A stretch of DNA of 64,000 nucleotides from Ancylostoma caninum (lineage: Eukaryota; Nematoda; Chromadorea; Rhabditida; Ancylostomatidae): the NCBI GenBank assembly GCA_037903475.1, contig JBAJFG010000561.1:124001-188000 (forward strand), written 5' to 3'. Positions 25,636 through 38,304 of this stretch are shown here, piece by piece; the stretch's first letter is position 1, and the number at the start of each line of letters is the position of its first letter. A program made the translations under genes and the position numbers. Under the pieces are notes generated by a model, which saw nothing but the letters and a program-made list of their open reading frames with translations, did not search any database and was not told the origin of the DNA.

Positions 25636-27870
25636 CTATCTTCTGTCTACACTACTCGTCGGGGATCTTCAATTGTTTCGAAGCCCTGACTTCGACATGA
25701 AATGAAGTAAGCGGTAGAAAACTTTTTCCTGTGGATTCGATACACTCCTTTTTAAATACTTTAGCTTATGGCTTCTTGATGAGTGCACAATGCCTTATAT
25801 GTGAGACGAAAAAGAAAGGGTTTTTAAGGGGCAGGGATGGGGGAGAGGGGGATTAGAAAAGAAATTACTCAACATACTTTCAATTCCAACATTTAGAGAA
25901 AAATTTCTCTTTTTACAAAGTCGGACAGAAATCAATCAGACTGGCAACGTAAAATGGAGCGGGGAATAATAAACATCCTTCTAAATAACCGCTTAACAAA
26001 GCCCTGTATGTACTGAGTTAGCTAGGCTCTGTACATTGCAATATGGTTCAATGTTTTCTACCTCATTACTGATTACGATCGTTTCAAAAACAATGAGGCA
26101 AGAGTTTTTCTTTGAAAGAAATGTGGACAATGGGCAACCAAAACGTGAAAAGAAACGAAGCTAAGCTCCAACTCTGAACACTAGTTCTTCTCTAGTCGCT
26201 AAACTGGGTGGTTAAACATCTCCATTGAATTCTTTTCTTACCCTTTTCCTACAATAAAAATAGAAAGGGGAGCTTTATAAAATGTAAACTGTGAGTTGCT
26301 TTAGGTAAAGTTGATCTCCTAAATTAGCATTTCAAGGTAAAACAAAATGAAAAATGATGCATTGTAAGTAAAAAGTTTGAAGTCGAAGAGTTCAATAGAT
26401 CACAGTCTGCATAGTGCAACTCAGGCTTTTGGAGAAGATACAGGGTTCCCCACCGTGGCGCTCTCGGGTTTCTGCAACCCTTTCAAGGACATTTTGGAAT
26501 CTGTGCCGGGATGTGATGGTGGGTGGATTCGTGAATGTTCATGGAGAGGTTCAGAGCATTCGCTCTTCTGTAGTTGACAAGTTTCTCGAGCAGAAAGTGA
26601 TAAATGTGGTTATTCTGGGGTACTCTTGCCACCAATTGTCATCGCTGATTAGGACAAATTGTTCGGAAGGGATTCTATCAAATTATTGCCAGGGGGAACT
26701 TGCCCAATTTAGAACAGCACGTAGGTAACAAACCACTCGGGATCGTCTACGAATACGAGCAGTGAACTCTGTAGCAGTTGCTACCTATCACGATCAGAGA
26801 AGAAGAAGACCATTACAAGCAGCTAAGCACCTCGTGCTACCCGTTCATATTAGTGCAGAGTACGAAAAGGTTAAGGAGTGAAGGACAACTGATGGTGCAC
26901 ACGCACGTCGATGTCTTTCCAGGAATAGTGAGCGTTTAAGGATTGAGCATACACGGCCAGCGATAATTCGATTGGAGCTCTGGCCAGCGGAGGTTCGTCA
27001 AATTTGTAACGCGATCTCAGTTCTATGCCCGCCCAACAAAAATCTCAAAGACCTTCTCAGGAAAGGGCTAGTACTAGTGGAATTTCTGCCTTTCGTGCGT
27101 CAACTAGCTATAGTTCATGCTCCCTTAAAACTGACACATACAGAGGAATTACAGTTTGTACAGTAACATTTATTCCCATAAGACTCTAATTGTTAGTATT
27201 GTTCGGATTTCGTCTGAACTTCTGTCGCAGTTTCGAGAAACCTTGAGACAATGCATTTTTCACGATCGTCGACCGCCTCAGACGTGGCGCCAGCAAGTGC
27301 GGATTCCTGCGGGCCACCCACGATGGACTTCTTCTAACCGCACCAGCGCTCGGATGAGGTCCGCTCGGGATGGCAGCGCGTTGTTGGTGGGCCCCATCCT
27401 TTGACGTGGAGTTCTGTACTCTGAAAGAAGCAAAGTGAAGCATGGATTAAGAGGAAACTCACCAGGATCTGAGTTGAATGTTCAGTTTTTAGAAGATAAG
27501 GAGGTATTTTGTCAATTCCGCTCTGCTATGTCTGCAGGTATACAATTTCCAGAAGACAGGAAACCATTCGATTCATGTGTTCTTGTTTCTCGTTTATTTT
27601 CAAGGTTGAACACATGGAAAGACCCAGAAAATTCTGAATTGATTCTAAAACACGAGAGGATGAGTGGGTGCACCAGCCATTTTCCTCCATCCAAATGACA
27701 TGATTTTATTTGTGAGATATTTGATCTTTAAAGAGACATATACGTACTTAAAATGCTCTAAAAAGGCCAGTAAATGGATCCTGATGGTTGGGAGTCATCT
27801 CACCTATGCTATATTCTCGGCAGCTAACGCAGATTCTATTACTGAACGAATTTCAAGAACGATGTCTGAG
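25636..27870. other. Intergenic; some coding-like pieces, no gene resolved
   Basis: 26430-26700 has a plus frame (KVINVVILGYSCHQLSSLI near its end) and 26970-27160 another (LELWPAEVRQICNAISVLC). 27220-27430 is G+C-rich. The frames are not joined by clear splice sites and no family is recognised. They may be transposon debris. Confidence 0.3.
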
Positions 27871-27872
27871 AT

Positions 27873-28380
27873 GAGACACTGCCTTTAAAGGCACCGTCCC
27901 ACCTCAGAGTCGTCGTTGAGAGTTTCGCACGATATGAATGAATCTCTAGTAGGTGCTGATTGGAATGGTATACGGGATTACGCGAAAAAGTGCCGAAAAG
28001 CCCTTTTTCGAGCAGCAACTCTTGGGGAGCTTGTTTGCGGAGTCAAATCGGGATGGGTTTTTTGCATCATGTACTACCTTGCTCGTCCCACATGCAGCGC
28101 AGTTCCTATTCTTTGAAATAATGGATGACGGATTCTCACAAGGAATACGAATTTCTTGAGAAGATGCGTTTTCGGAAGTGAATTATTCAGACAATGCGTA
28201 AGCCCCATCCCGGCTCCGCCCACAGACTCCCCAAAATATGAGCTTGAAAATGGATTTTTCAGCAGTTTTGCAATGGATCAGATACATCATTATCATCAGG
28301 AGCTAATAAAGATTCTTCCCACTTAAAAACCTTGAAAAACGATTTTCAGGGGGAGGTGGGAGGGGGGAAGGTGCCTTCAA
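27873..28380. mobile_element. Two abutting TTAA-type MITE ends; second element 27889-28376
   Basis: GAGATGAGACACTGCCT ends at 27884, then TTAA (27885-27888), then AGGCACCGTCCCACCTC. The first is an end of the AGGCAGTGTCTCA family. The second begins a separate element whose right end is GAGGTGGGAGGGGGGAAGGT then GCCT, followed by TCAA at 28377-28380, an altered TTAA. Inverted ends of about 20 bp and a span of 488 bp fit a piggyBac-type MITE. The two meeting in one palindrome (TGCCTTTAAAGGCA) suggests insertion at the TTAA made by the first. Confidence 0.6.
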
Positions 28381-28639
28381 GAGGATTTGGTAAATTCTGA
28401 CAGGTAAGTAATTGAATTTTAGAATGACGCCACTAATCAAATAACCTTTAGTTGACCCAAGACTCATAACTATAATATCCGCAAGTTGGAAGGTAAAAAA
28501 TACTGTTTATTTTCGTTCACTGCTTACTTCCAATCTTCCAATTCGGGAGAAAATCTGCGGAAAGGAAACGGATCAACCTTGTGAAAAGAGAAGAGAGCAG
28601 ACTCCAGTGGTCCAGGTCCATTTGCACGCAACTCACCAC

Positions 28640-30995
28640 CTGTTTAAATAGGTTGAAATGGGAAACAGGAGGACCGAACCAGAATGGGACATCTTCACAT
28701 GGACACCATGCCCTTCCCGCATTCGTTTCGGTCCCGCAGCGCTTATCTTGTGCACCATACGCCAAATAATTTGACGCAGGCTGTGCAAGGGAGTCAATAG
28801 TTATTGCATCGGAGAAAACGAAACGACTTCCGCAACACCAATGCGGTGTGGCAGAGCAGTTGGATGTTGTGGGTGTCGGGCGTTACTGGAATCCACATTT
28901 TCTATGCTTTTCGCGGCTAGCTTCTTTATGTACGATCTTACATTCTCACATACATTTACACTGTTGTGCACAAAAGCGGCAACCGCAGCGTCGAGCCGGT
29001 CTGCCGTGGTGCAACTGTGGAGCGACGCGGTGCCTTGCCTTTAGATGTGCAAAAGGTATGAAACCCTTGTCCGCATAGCACGCGATTCTTCACGGCAACT
29101 AGAGATTTCTTTTCGTTGTAAAGTCCAAATGTAGTGTTTTCCACCCTCAGGACTAATCATCTCCAGGATGATTCACCCACATATGTTTGCTTCACTGAAC
29201 TTTGAAACTGCTTGGAAACATATGTAGTTATTTGCGTAGTGTTCGCTGAGTTCATTTTTCCAACTATATCGGGAAGTGGAATCACCTGTACGGCCCTGCA
29301 CCACATCTCGGCATTTTGTCCATGATATGGCTGGTGTCCCAACAGACTTTTGAGTGTGGATTTCCCATGTATTCCGCCCACGAAACACAGATCTGAATAT
29401 GACATCGAATAAATAGGTGAAGAAGCGTTTGTACATGGCGATTACGAGGAAAGAATGAGACTTACATCATCACTGTTCGTCAGCTGCGCATGAGTACCTA
29501 ACTCAAGCAGGTCTTCAGGAGAGAGGAATGTTTTTCGAGTACAGTTGAGCAGCTTGAGACATTGTTCACTACAAGGGGAGAATTTGAAACGTAGGGTTAC
29601 CTTGTTACTTACGAGTCCTTCGTAATCACGTGAAGAGCGGTGTGGAAAATTTTGGTTTAAGCCATGAGGTTCACGGGAAGAAAAATGCAGAGAGGTAACT
29701 CATAGAAAATTGAAGAGTTCACGAAAATTGTGGCCATCTGCACCAAGAGTGGCAAAGATTGCCTTAGTGGGGGGACACGTTAAGCACTCAAAAGGAGAGA
29801 TTGCCCAAATTCTTCTTTTTGTATGTATTCTTTCTCGAAATAAACGCACCTGTCGACATTGTGGAATGATGACCAGTCAATGATGAACAATACAAGACTT
29901 TTCTCGCTTGAGACGGTGAGGTCGCAACTAAATAGTTCGCTGGATAATGAGTACTGGGAATTAAATGGAAGTGCAAACGATCATAGAACCTAAGTATTGG
30001 TAACTTTAGAGTTCTAGGATTTTTAATAGCACATCAGGTTAACAATTCGCAATTGAATTCTCCGCCAACGCATTTTTCTGCATTCACTATGCAATAGAAC
30101 GAGAACAGTATAGCTATAGGAGTGTAGCGGGACCCCTTCTACACGGTAGGATATGCATGCTCAAATGGATAAGATTTTTTATGAGACCTATTACTAAAAA
30201 AGATTGAAGCAGTTCTGAACGAGAAACTCAATCGTGCTCACCTTTCCAGTAATGGTATAAGCATTTCAAGATCTTTTATGTGCTCCACCAGTTTGGATTG
30301 AACAGAATCGAATTTTCTGCAGATCGATCTTGCTAGCTGTGTAAAGAATACGATGAACCCAAATCATATTTTTATTTCCTAACTGGTAGGATAAAGTGTG
30401 CAGTAAAAATCATCGGATAATTTTGGAAGGAGCATTACTATTGTTCAGGGACGCTTTTGATAATTGACGCTAAATTTGTGCTAAATACTTCTAAATACGA
30501 TAAATATGTGCACTTTTTTCCATTAATCATTAAAAACAGAACAGAGTTTGTGCTTGAGTATTATGTAATACCTGCTTGTCGGCACTGCGAACAGTTGCAA
30601 ACGAACCTGTTTTCTTATCGGGAGCCCACAAGCATACGAGACAACATAGCATAAACAAAGGTTGCGATCACTTTGGCTTGCATAGCGGGCGAGACACTAA
30701 AGCTGAGAAGAGTTCAACAGGTTACGGACAGCACAATCACACAAAAGAAACGCCAACCTGGCTAATTCGAATGAGGAGGTTCGTGTTGCCGAGCGTTTGA
30801 GCAAGGTGGATGAGAGCAGCCACATCTTGGAGGGAAGCCTCCTCAGCTACATGCTTCCGTCTCACGTGATGATTCAGAAACATCGAAACAGCACTCGGAG
30901 GAAGCTTCGTAGCGTCAACGCGGCGTATAGAGGCGTCATTCTGAAAAGCAGCAGCTCTGTTGAGTGGAGTTGCAAGAAGAGAGGAAAGGCGAAAC
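28640..30995 (-). CDS. Multi-exon gene of unknown function (seven exons recognised)
   Basis: Minus-strand exons in order: 30995-30758, 30336-30242, 29989-29894, 29568-29466, 29392-29286, 29152-29065, 28780-28640. Introns are GT..AG, including a 73-bp one ending CATATTCAG, and phases agree throughout. One junction has two choices: the stronger donor at 29850 breaks the phase with the next exon, whereas GTATTG at 29893 keeps it. Peptide landmarks: FLNHHVRRKHVAEEASLQD and LAQTLGNTNLLIRISQ (exon 1), SKLVEHIKDLEMLIPLLE (exon 2), FYDRLHFHLIPSTHYPANY (3), CLKLLNCTRKTFLSPEDLLE (4), WAEYMGNPHSKVCWDTSHIM (5), PEGGKHYIWTLQRKEISS (6), AGRAWCPCEDVPFWFGPPV (7). The first exon has no ATG before its acceptor, so the true start lies upstream. 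A possible next exon is 28547-28521. The family is not recognised and the two most 3' exons could be read in another frame. Confidence 0.55.
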
Positions 30996-31890
30996 CTGGA
31001 TTTTCTTGCTGATGTAGAGATGTACACGAAATATTATTATTACAAGTGCTCCGACTCAGAGCAGACTAATTCGCGAAAAACACCCAGTCTTTCGGATGCC
31101 CAGAAGTGGGAGTGGGCCACCAACTGGACCTGATGCTGTGTGAGGGTGCGCCGGCGTGTTATGAAGAACACATCTGCTGACAGAGCGAGCGAAGCGAGCT
31201 AAAAAAAACAGGAGGATTATTAGGCCGGTCGCAGTTACTGGGTCACGTCGAGGTTGTTGCCCTTCTCATTTGTCATTGGCAGCGTTACCCAGGCAGATTG
31301 ACGAAAAGGGATTTGGGGGCATGGGGGGAACTCATGCTTGGGCTTAGCTTAAGCCTTGGGCTCAAGCTTGAACCTGGGTTCCATGTTTAGGCCTCCGGGG
31401 TGAAGCCTAACCATCTACAGGACTACTTCTCGCCCCCCTCCCCCTCGCTCTCCCAACTCCGTTTTCTCTACAGATTGCTATGCGCTTGTTCACGAATGAT
31501 GCGCATTTTGACCTATTCTGCACACCACAGTCTAACCGACTTGTAGTCTTGTTCAGTGCTCAAAAACTCAAGTCTTGCAGATTGCTCTGCGGCTTCCTTC
31601 AGATTATCAGACGACACGTTTTCCCTTACCTCACATGCCAAATCCGTGCGGAGATGAGATCTTCACTACATAGTTTAGCATGCTATAGGCGCCGCCGCCT
31701 CCTTCGCACACTTCTTCCACATTAGTTACTTCGTAAGACCGAGTTATGTTCTCCCAGTATAAACTATGGACGTTTATAGATGCGATTATAACCGATGTGA
31801 TAAGTCTGGCATAGCAGTATAACCGCTCCGCACTTCTTCCCGTATAAAATGTCACGCGTCACAAACTCAAATGTATAGTAGTTAGATTGT
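30996..31890. other. Region 5' of the minus-strand gene, no exon resolved
   Basis: Presumed to lie between the first recognised exon and upstream coding-like sequence. A GAGCGAGCGAAGCGAGC block at 31185-31200 resembles GCGAGCGAAGCGAGC at 48895-48910. A CT-rich tract sits at 31430-31460. No other feature seen. Confidence 0.35.
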
Positions 31891-31899
31891 TATATTGCA

Positions 31900-32950
31900 T
31901 TGTATCTTTACTATTAGATCATTAAATTTATATTATTATTACAGACAAGTCCTTCCAGTAATTGAACCAAGTAAAACTTGAACATGCATTTGAGACCCAG
32001 ACGCAAGACGCCATCGTTTCTGTTTCACATGCAGACAGAGATGCAAGAATAAATAGTACGTCCATGTGAAAACAGCTCTGCAACACTAGAAAACAATCCG
32101 TCGTCAACAACTGGGAATGTATCGTGAGAAAATCGTCAGACGAGAGGATGCACCTTCGTCTTCCATTCGTCACTTTTTCTATGTGTCACAAGGTTTTCAC
32201 CTTCATCGTCCAGAATCACATCTGTTTCCAACCAGTCCTCTCTCAGTTTTGCTCGGGGTTATAGCTTTTGCGGATTTTTTCAACGACATCCTTGTAGTTT
32301 TCAATTATTTTGACGCAAAACGCGACCAATTCAGCGCTAAGATTCAGATGAGTAGCAGTTCTTCATGCGAAAGCTTGCGCATCCTTGTTCCATACAGAAC
32401 TTTGTTTCCTCCCTGGTGGATTACAATGGCTGGAAAGTGCACATATTAGCTCGAATATACAGATATCGTTCTTGTAGTCATCCAGGTATGATGAACGGCA
32501 TGGCAACCCGCGCGAATCCTCTCCTGCAGCTTTCTCCAGTGTTTCCTTGTATAACTTACAGAACATTGCAGAAGGGCCGGGAGGGTGACCTGCAGTCTTT
32601 CTGCATTTTTGTTGTCATTCACGTCTGGGCTCGGCAAAGCAATAAGCTTCATCTTATTCTGCACTTATATTTTGCATATCCTATCCGCTGAATGAAGCCT
32701 GGCAAATTTCTAAATATGGCAATGCGTGGTTAACGCTTGCAAGGACAACAGTCCTCAGTGGAATGCACATTACACCTTGTACTGAAGTTGGGGCTGCACT
32801 CAGATGTCTGAAGCTGCTCAAGGTGCTTTTCCAGTGCTTCGCATGGAATCTATACTGTCGATGAATACTTATATGCTTTTATGCAGTGGATCCATATTTG
32901 CAGTGGTTGATTTTCTAATCTTATACGAGAAGTACAACTGTACTATAAGT
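31900..32950 (-). pseudogene. Coding-like but frame-broken minus-strand sequence
   Basis: Successive minus-strand segments look coding but lie in different frames with no intron-sized gap: HLSAAPTSVQGVMCIPLRT (near 32790), LYKETLEKAAGEDSRGLPC then YLDDYKNDICIFELICALSS (32550-32420), IVIHQGGNKVLYGTRMRKL (near 32400), AELVAFCVKIIENYKDVVEK (near 32340), LREDWLETDVILDDEGEN (near 32230), then, past an in-frame TGA, FPVVDDGLFSSVAELFSHG (near 32090). Either this is a degraded gene or processed copy, or the 5' part of the gene at 28.6-31.0 kb with unusual splicing or assembly indels. A GTAAGT after LLQCS at about 32555 would be a good donor. No family recognised. Confidence 0.35.
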
Positions 32951-33282
32951 TCCCCCTCAGCACTCATCGGATTGTGAGGTTGAAGCAAAAATAGTGCCCA
33001 TTCTCAAGCCTTTAATTTCGAACCCTATAATTCGCATCAAACTTCAGGCTTGTCAATAGAGCTTGAAGCCGCTGCAACGTTCATTATTTTTGTGCTAACC
33101 TACTAGATACAGTCTACTAGATACCTGTCCACTCTTACGACTGTAACTGACGTGTTCTTCCGGTTACAGCACATATCTATAGAGCAATTTATACTAGATG
33201 CGCCTGACGTGCATTTGCATCTCCGGTTCTTGTTCTTTCTCATCAAGGCTCAGCATATGCGCCAAGGATGCGTACATGAGCT

Positions 33283-34042
33283 ACATTTATAGTGCATCGG
33301 AGTCCGATAGTCCGATCCCGTCGGATAAGAAAAGGTACGTCGGAATCCGACGAATCGGAGTCCGACGACGACGCCTCTTTTTACTCCATCGGAACGATTT
33401 GCCTCCGAATCGGCGTCAGACTCCGATGCATCAATCGATAGAACCTCGTGGGGCGGATTTTCTCAGCTGTTTTTGCCTCAATTTCGTTATTTCTTTTGCT
33501 TTTTTCTTTATTAATGAGAATAAAGGTTGTGTAGGTGACTTGCCAAGTTTTGGAGTTAGTGTGTTCATAAAAATGCTTTGCATAAAACAAATCCCAAAAG
33601 TGTACACAGCTCTGTTTCGGAATTATCTTTTGTTTTCGAGTTATAATCGCGGAATTTACAGTGAGACAATCATTATCTTGATCCTTACTGCATGCAGAAG
33701 AAAAGAAAACTTTGAAGAAACTTCAGAAATCGATAAAAACCCCTTGATTTGCAATGAAAACATGTGAAATCCATGGATGGGAACAGCTGATGCGAAAACG
33801 TTTGCTTGCGAACTATGAACAAACCCAACGAACAACGCGTCTTTCCCATTTCATATCCGACCATCGCAGCCCACATCCGATGCGAATCGGACTCCGACGC
33901 ATTATAAATGAAGCCTTACCCGTACTAGAAAATTTTGTTGCGCTACGATGATTTATACAAGATGGTCTGTCAGACGAGGATCGATACGTACCTTTTCTTA
34001 TTCGACAGGATCGGACTCCGATGCACCATAAATGCAGCTATA
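33283..34042. repeat. Inverted pair of GCATCGGAGTCCGA repeats
   Basis: 33285-33342 reads TTTATAGTGCATCGGAGTCC and continues to GATAAGAAAAGGTACGT. The reverse complement of 33985-34035 reads TTTATGGTGCATCGGAGTCC and continues to AATAAGAAAAGGTACGT. Inner copies of GACTCCGATGCA (33420-33432) and GGACTCCGACGCATTATAAA (33885-33905) make each side a small hairpin element of about 150 bp. They can be read as two MITE copies in opposite orientation or one fold-back element. The 189-codon plus frame 33198-33767 is built partly from this repeat and is not supported as a gene. Confidence 0.65.
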
Positions 34043-37000
34043 GAGGTGGAGGGGGGGGGGGGGAACACGAGGGATATTGTACAGCGTGGATAAGGAGGTC
34101 CATGTCCGGTTACAGAACCACCGAAGTTTCCGAGAGGTTGTATTAAATGCGAGCAAAAGTTCCAGGGCAGTTGACCGTATTTCACCGTTCAACGTCGTTT
34201 TGCTCCTTGCGTTTGGGATATCCTGCAACGGTTTTCAAGTATGCTAGTAGCCTGAAACATCTGCTACCTATACCACTTTTGGCTCGTGTCTACGTCACAG
34301 CATGGCTCTGTTTTGGGGTGTAAAACCAATGCTATGAGCTGTGCAATAATTTGGGGAATCTTGCTTTATGAAATCAAATCTAGACGATCAACAAGGAAAG
34401 CGACCCATAGCATCAATAATGCGTTTGTGGAGAGTATATTCTCTAAAACGCCAGGTGCTCGAAAATTCGTAGGAATTCTTTGCTAGGAACCGAGCAACTG
34501 GTGTTTCAGAGAACTTTTGCATAGAGTCAGGTTCCTAGAGCGGAGATTAGACCTGGAAATGCTTCACAAGTTGGTCAGAGATTTAGTCATCGCAAAGGCG
34601 CCAGGGAAGAGCAGATTGAACCAGACCCTATGCAAAGTGTGGAAGACAATATGGGAAATTTAGTCAATAAAGTCTCGTCACTTGCAGAAAATCGATAAGA
34701 AGAGGAAGGTGAATAGATGGATTTTGCGTGAGCTGAGCGAAGAGCCCTAACGTCCACATAGGCAATTCTGCAGATATTCGACCTTCAGATTTTCTAACAA
34801 TTCGTTTCATGGGAGAATAGTTATTGTTGATAGGGAATGGGTCATGTACGACAATAGGAAGAGGTCACCCCAAAGCCTGGGCTCCTGCCACCCACCTAAA
34901 AAATGGCTGAACCATCACTACCTCTTTTTTTAAAAAAAATTGCTCTTTCATGGTCAGCATCGTGACTCATCTGCAGTGAATTTTCTTGAAACAAATGCAC
35001 AATAATCGCGGTATACTAGGTTCTCCCTAATGTATCACGGGAAAACTCACAAGCATAGGGCCGACACAGGCGAAAATATGTATATATCCGGCTGTGAGAT
35101 AATGCAAACCAGCATGTTGCAGTGTCAACCGTATAAAGAATTGGCCGTTCATGCTTCAAAATTCTAGCCTAACCTGTACTACTCCATGTAACTGTCTCTA
35201 ATAGAATACCCCCATTTCAACCTTCTGTGGCTTTGCTCTCGCTGTAAAACTTTTAATAAACAGACCCTAATGGCCCATCTTTTTTCGAAGTATGTCAAGT
35301 ATTTTTAAGGGGCTTCCAGTCCAATGCCGACGGATTATGCATAAAAACCGGCGACAGTCAATGCATGATGGCATTGTTCGATACGAAGAGCTGGTTGCAG
35401 TTAGGAGTAAATGTAGTGGATGTTAAAAAAAAAACATCATTACACGCTCAACGACATAAAGTTGCTCATAGAGACAGACTATACGGCTATTTTTGAGAAG
35501 ATTCCTGTGGTTTAGTTTTTTTTTTGTGGGCGGATTCGTTACATTATTCATGAAGTGAGATTTGCCGGGAACGGACAGCTCAGGTTAACCTTTGGACACT
35601 CAAAAATTTCAAGAAGGTAAGGTGACAGGTATGAATGCACCACCTGTCCCCAGTCATTGTTATTCCGATGGAGTTAAGGCGAGGTTACGTTTTTGATTGA
35701 TCACAGTTGCGGTTGAAACCCTGACATCGCTGGCATTTCGGCAGTGAGAGAGCGTATTAAAAGGGCGCTACCGTGAGTGGACGCAGGCACGAGCCAGAAC
35801 GGACCCAAAACCGTCCGTCCAGCTGTTAATCGCTGCCCTTTCACACTCCACTTTCCAGCGCTGGGTTGGGCATTCCGCCTCAATCAGTATTACTCTAACC
35901 TCTATCCACCTGATTACTATGCTTTACCTGATGATTACTAGCAATTCTGTGTCTTTCAGCCGTTTGTCAGCCGAACATGAGGTTGCCAGGAAAGTGCTCA
36001 ATTCCCTTTAGTCCTGTAATATGGAGTACGGCCTGCTTCTTATTGTTAGTCGTTTAACTAAGGCGGCGTTTGTGCAGCTTCTTTCATAGATCAGTCTGAC
36101 CCTTGCAGGCCCTAACGAGGACAAAGCCGCCGAGACGTTAGCCAAATAACGATCTTACTGACAACCTCGTGCTCGGCTAACAAAAGCATAAATCAGATTA
36201 GCAGCTTGTTTGGCAAGAAGGAACCTACTTTTGAGGCATAGGCTGCATCTCTTGTCCACACTATGTCCAGAAAGGCATATTGTATTGTCCCGAACTACAG
36301 AAATCGCGCCATTTTTGCAACACAATTGTTTAATTTTCACCACATCTGGCTATTGTGCATCCATATTCCTTTTTTGGAATTCCAGAATTTTTCTTCATCT
36401 GACTTTATTTTCGATCTCTTATAATTCCACCTTTTACACTCACGTTCCAATATAGAGAGAGAAGAATCTATAATTCTCTCAATTAGTGCTAACAATCACT
36501 GACTCAATAATGAACACTTGGATTTCTCACGCCTGGTTTCAGGAAATTTTCGACAAGTTTTGACTTTAGTAACGAGGGCGCATGTACTTGTTGCTCTTGC
36601 GAATTACTTGTCCCCTCAATGACGAACATCTAATAAAAAATTAGCAAATGTGGACTTGCTTGCTCTGGGTAGTAAAAACATGAGAAATCTGGCATTTGGA
36701 TTTGAAACCAGGAAGCATCGGCGTGAGTATGTGCAAGATAATGGGAGACTGGAAGGAAAAATGCAGATCACAATGACTTTGATTCTCAATCAAGATTTTG
36801 AGGCCATAGACTCATGTGATCTAGCGCGTTTTTAATTACTGAGATTTAAAAGTTGCCCACCATTTTCTGATGACTACTGTTTCGGGCGCCAAGTGCCCCC
36901 ACTGAAGAGATGCGCCCCATTCCGTCCGGTACGTGGTAACTAGGCTAAGGAAGTACTAAACGACGAGAAGAGGTTCGCTCTTCAGCTGGATATTTTGCGG

Positions 37001-37151
37001 TTTAATCCTTGAGTTGATGAAAATGGCGCAGGCTTGAAGGCCGTCAGCCCACCATCGACGGAAAACGGAAGGAGAAAACCGATACCAGCACCATACGTAT
37101 GCCACAGCACATATAGCATCATCATGGACAGGCCAATCGTTCGTAGGCACG
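34043..37151. other. Intergenic, no gene seen
   Basis: A poly-G run (14 G) at 34049-34062. No exon, RNA gene or transposon border recognised between 34.1 and 37.1 kb. Confidence 0.45.
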
Positions 37152-38304
37152 CTATGCCAGACTACGATCCGGATGTCGTGCCCATTCGACACGCTGATAT
37201 GGGACATATTTCTGTAAAAGGATGAACACTGCATCCATAAGCGAACTCCACCAATTATGTGTGCTCTGAAGAGGTAGACAAACCAGCCAGAGTGAACAAG
37301 TTTTCAGGCAAAAACTGATATATTTGGTGAGGAAAATTAGTCACGGCAGGTGGTAAGTACTGGAGGAAAAGACTCCATATTAGAGTGCTATTTGATTTCA
37401 CTTGTATTCAAAGCTTCTGACCGGTATTTAATTTAGTTCAAATAATCCGTTGGGCATTATCTCTCATGTACGTTGCCTCATGGATTCCACGAAGTGTCCA
37501 GCCCTTTCAAGACTTTGAAGAAGGCAGTATAATCGAAACGTTGAGCGATAGGGCATGTTCGTGTTGTTGTTGTTGTTGTTGAGTGCCGTAAAATCCAAAA
37601 ATTCAGGGTGGAGGGAATAATCAATTAAATTATTGTCAGTAGCAAATTCTCATGGTTTCTCCAAGAATGTGTTATTCTCACATTCAGAATAGCAGCTCTT
37701 ACCATGAATTTCATTGCGAGCCCACGCTTCGACACTGGCACAACACCATCTCTTGTAAGTAGCAACAGCATGTCGTCGCGATCTGTCCATCGTTGCGTCG
37801 TCCTGAAAAAAAAAACTCGCGTGTTCCGGAATCGCATAACCACTGTATTGGGTGCACGCGGCCGCAGATGCTAATCGCACAATACTAGCGTTGGCGGTTT
37901 GCTCGATCGTTCGCCGCGTTAGTTCGCCGAAAACCAACAGTTTCCAGTTGGTCCGGCTTATTCACTGGAGGATCTCGTATTATTTGATGACTCATGCTCT
38001 ATAGTGGACTTCATCACCAATAGTTAGTTGCCTCTCGCGGTTTATCACTGCCACCACGAACTTTCTTTTCGCTTGTTTTCCTTTGTTTTTCAGGAATTAT
38101 TAATACTCACCACATGTAAAGTAGGTGAAACACAATGCCGACCACAATTCTATAGTTGATCTCAAAAATAATGACGTATGGTGCAATATAAGGCAACACA
38201 GCTTTTGGCGGATTACAGGTGTTTGCGCACGTTCTGACTTCTTGGTCGCACGTCCAAACAGCTGCACTCGTACTAGGTCCAGGAGCACCACTGGGATTAC
38301 CCAT
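37152..38304 (-). CDS. Candidate small single-pass membrane protein, three exons
   Basis: Minus-strand exons 38304-38111, 37802-37703 and 37211-37152 join in phase to a 117-residue frame. The ATG has an ACCATGG context. The first donor is G|GTGAGT. The next exon is bounded by TTTTTTTTTCAG and GTAAGA, and the last begins after CCTTTTACAG and ends RSLA-stop. The product would have a Cys-containing N-terminus (WTCDQEVRTCANTCNPP), one hydrophobic segment (PYVIIFEINYRIVVGIVFHL, residues about 42-62) and a charged C-terminal half (TTQRWTDRDDMLLLL..). The splice signals are the main support. Opposite-strand and alternative frames are also open, especially in the last exon region, where another frame reads SMMMLYVLWHTYGAGIGFLL. 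No family recognised. The C-terminus is the least certain part. Confidence 0.45.

Noticed and set aside
33198..33767. 189-codon plus-strand open frame, the longest in its region
   Set aside because: Its first third is the GCATCGGAGTCCGA repeat, the rest is AT-rich low-complexity sequence, and no motif or splice context supports it.
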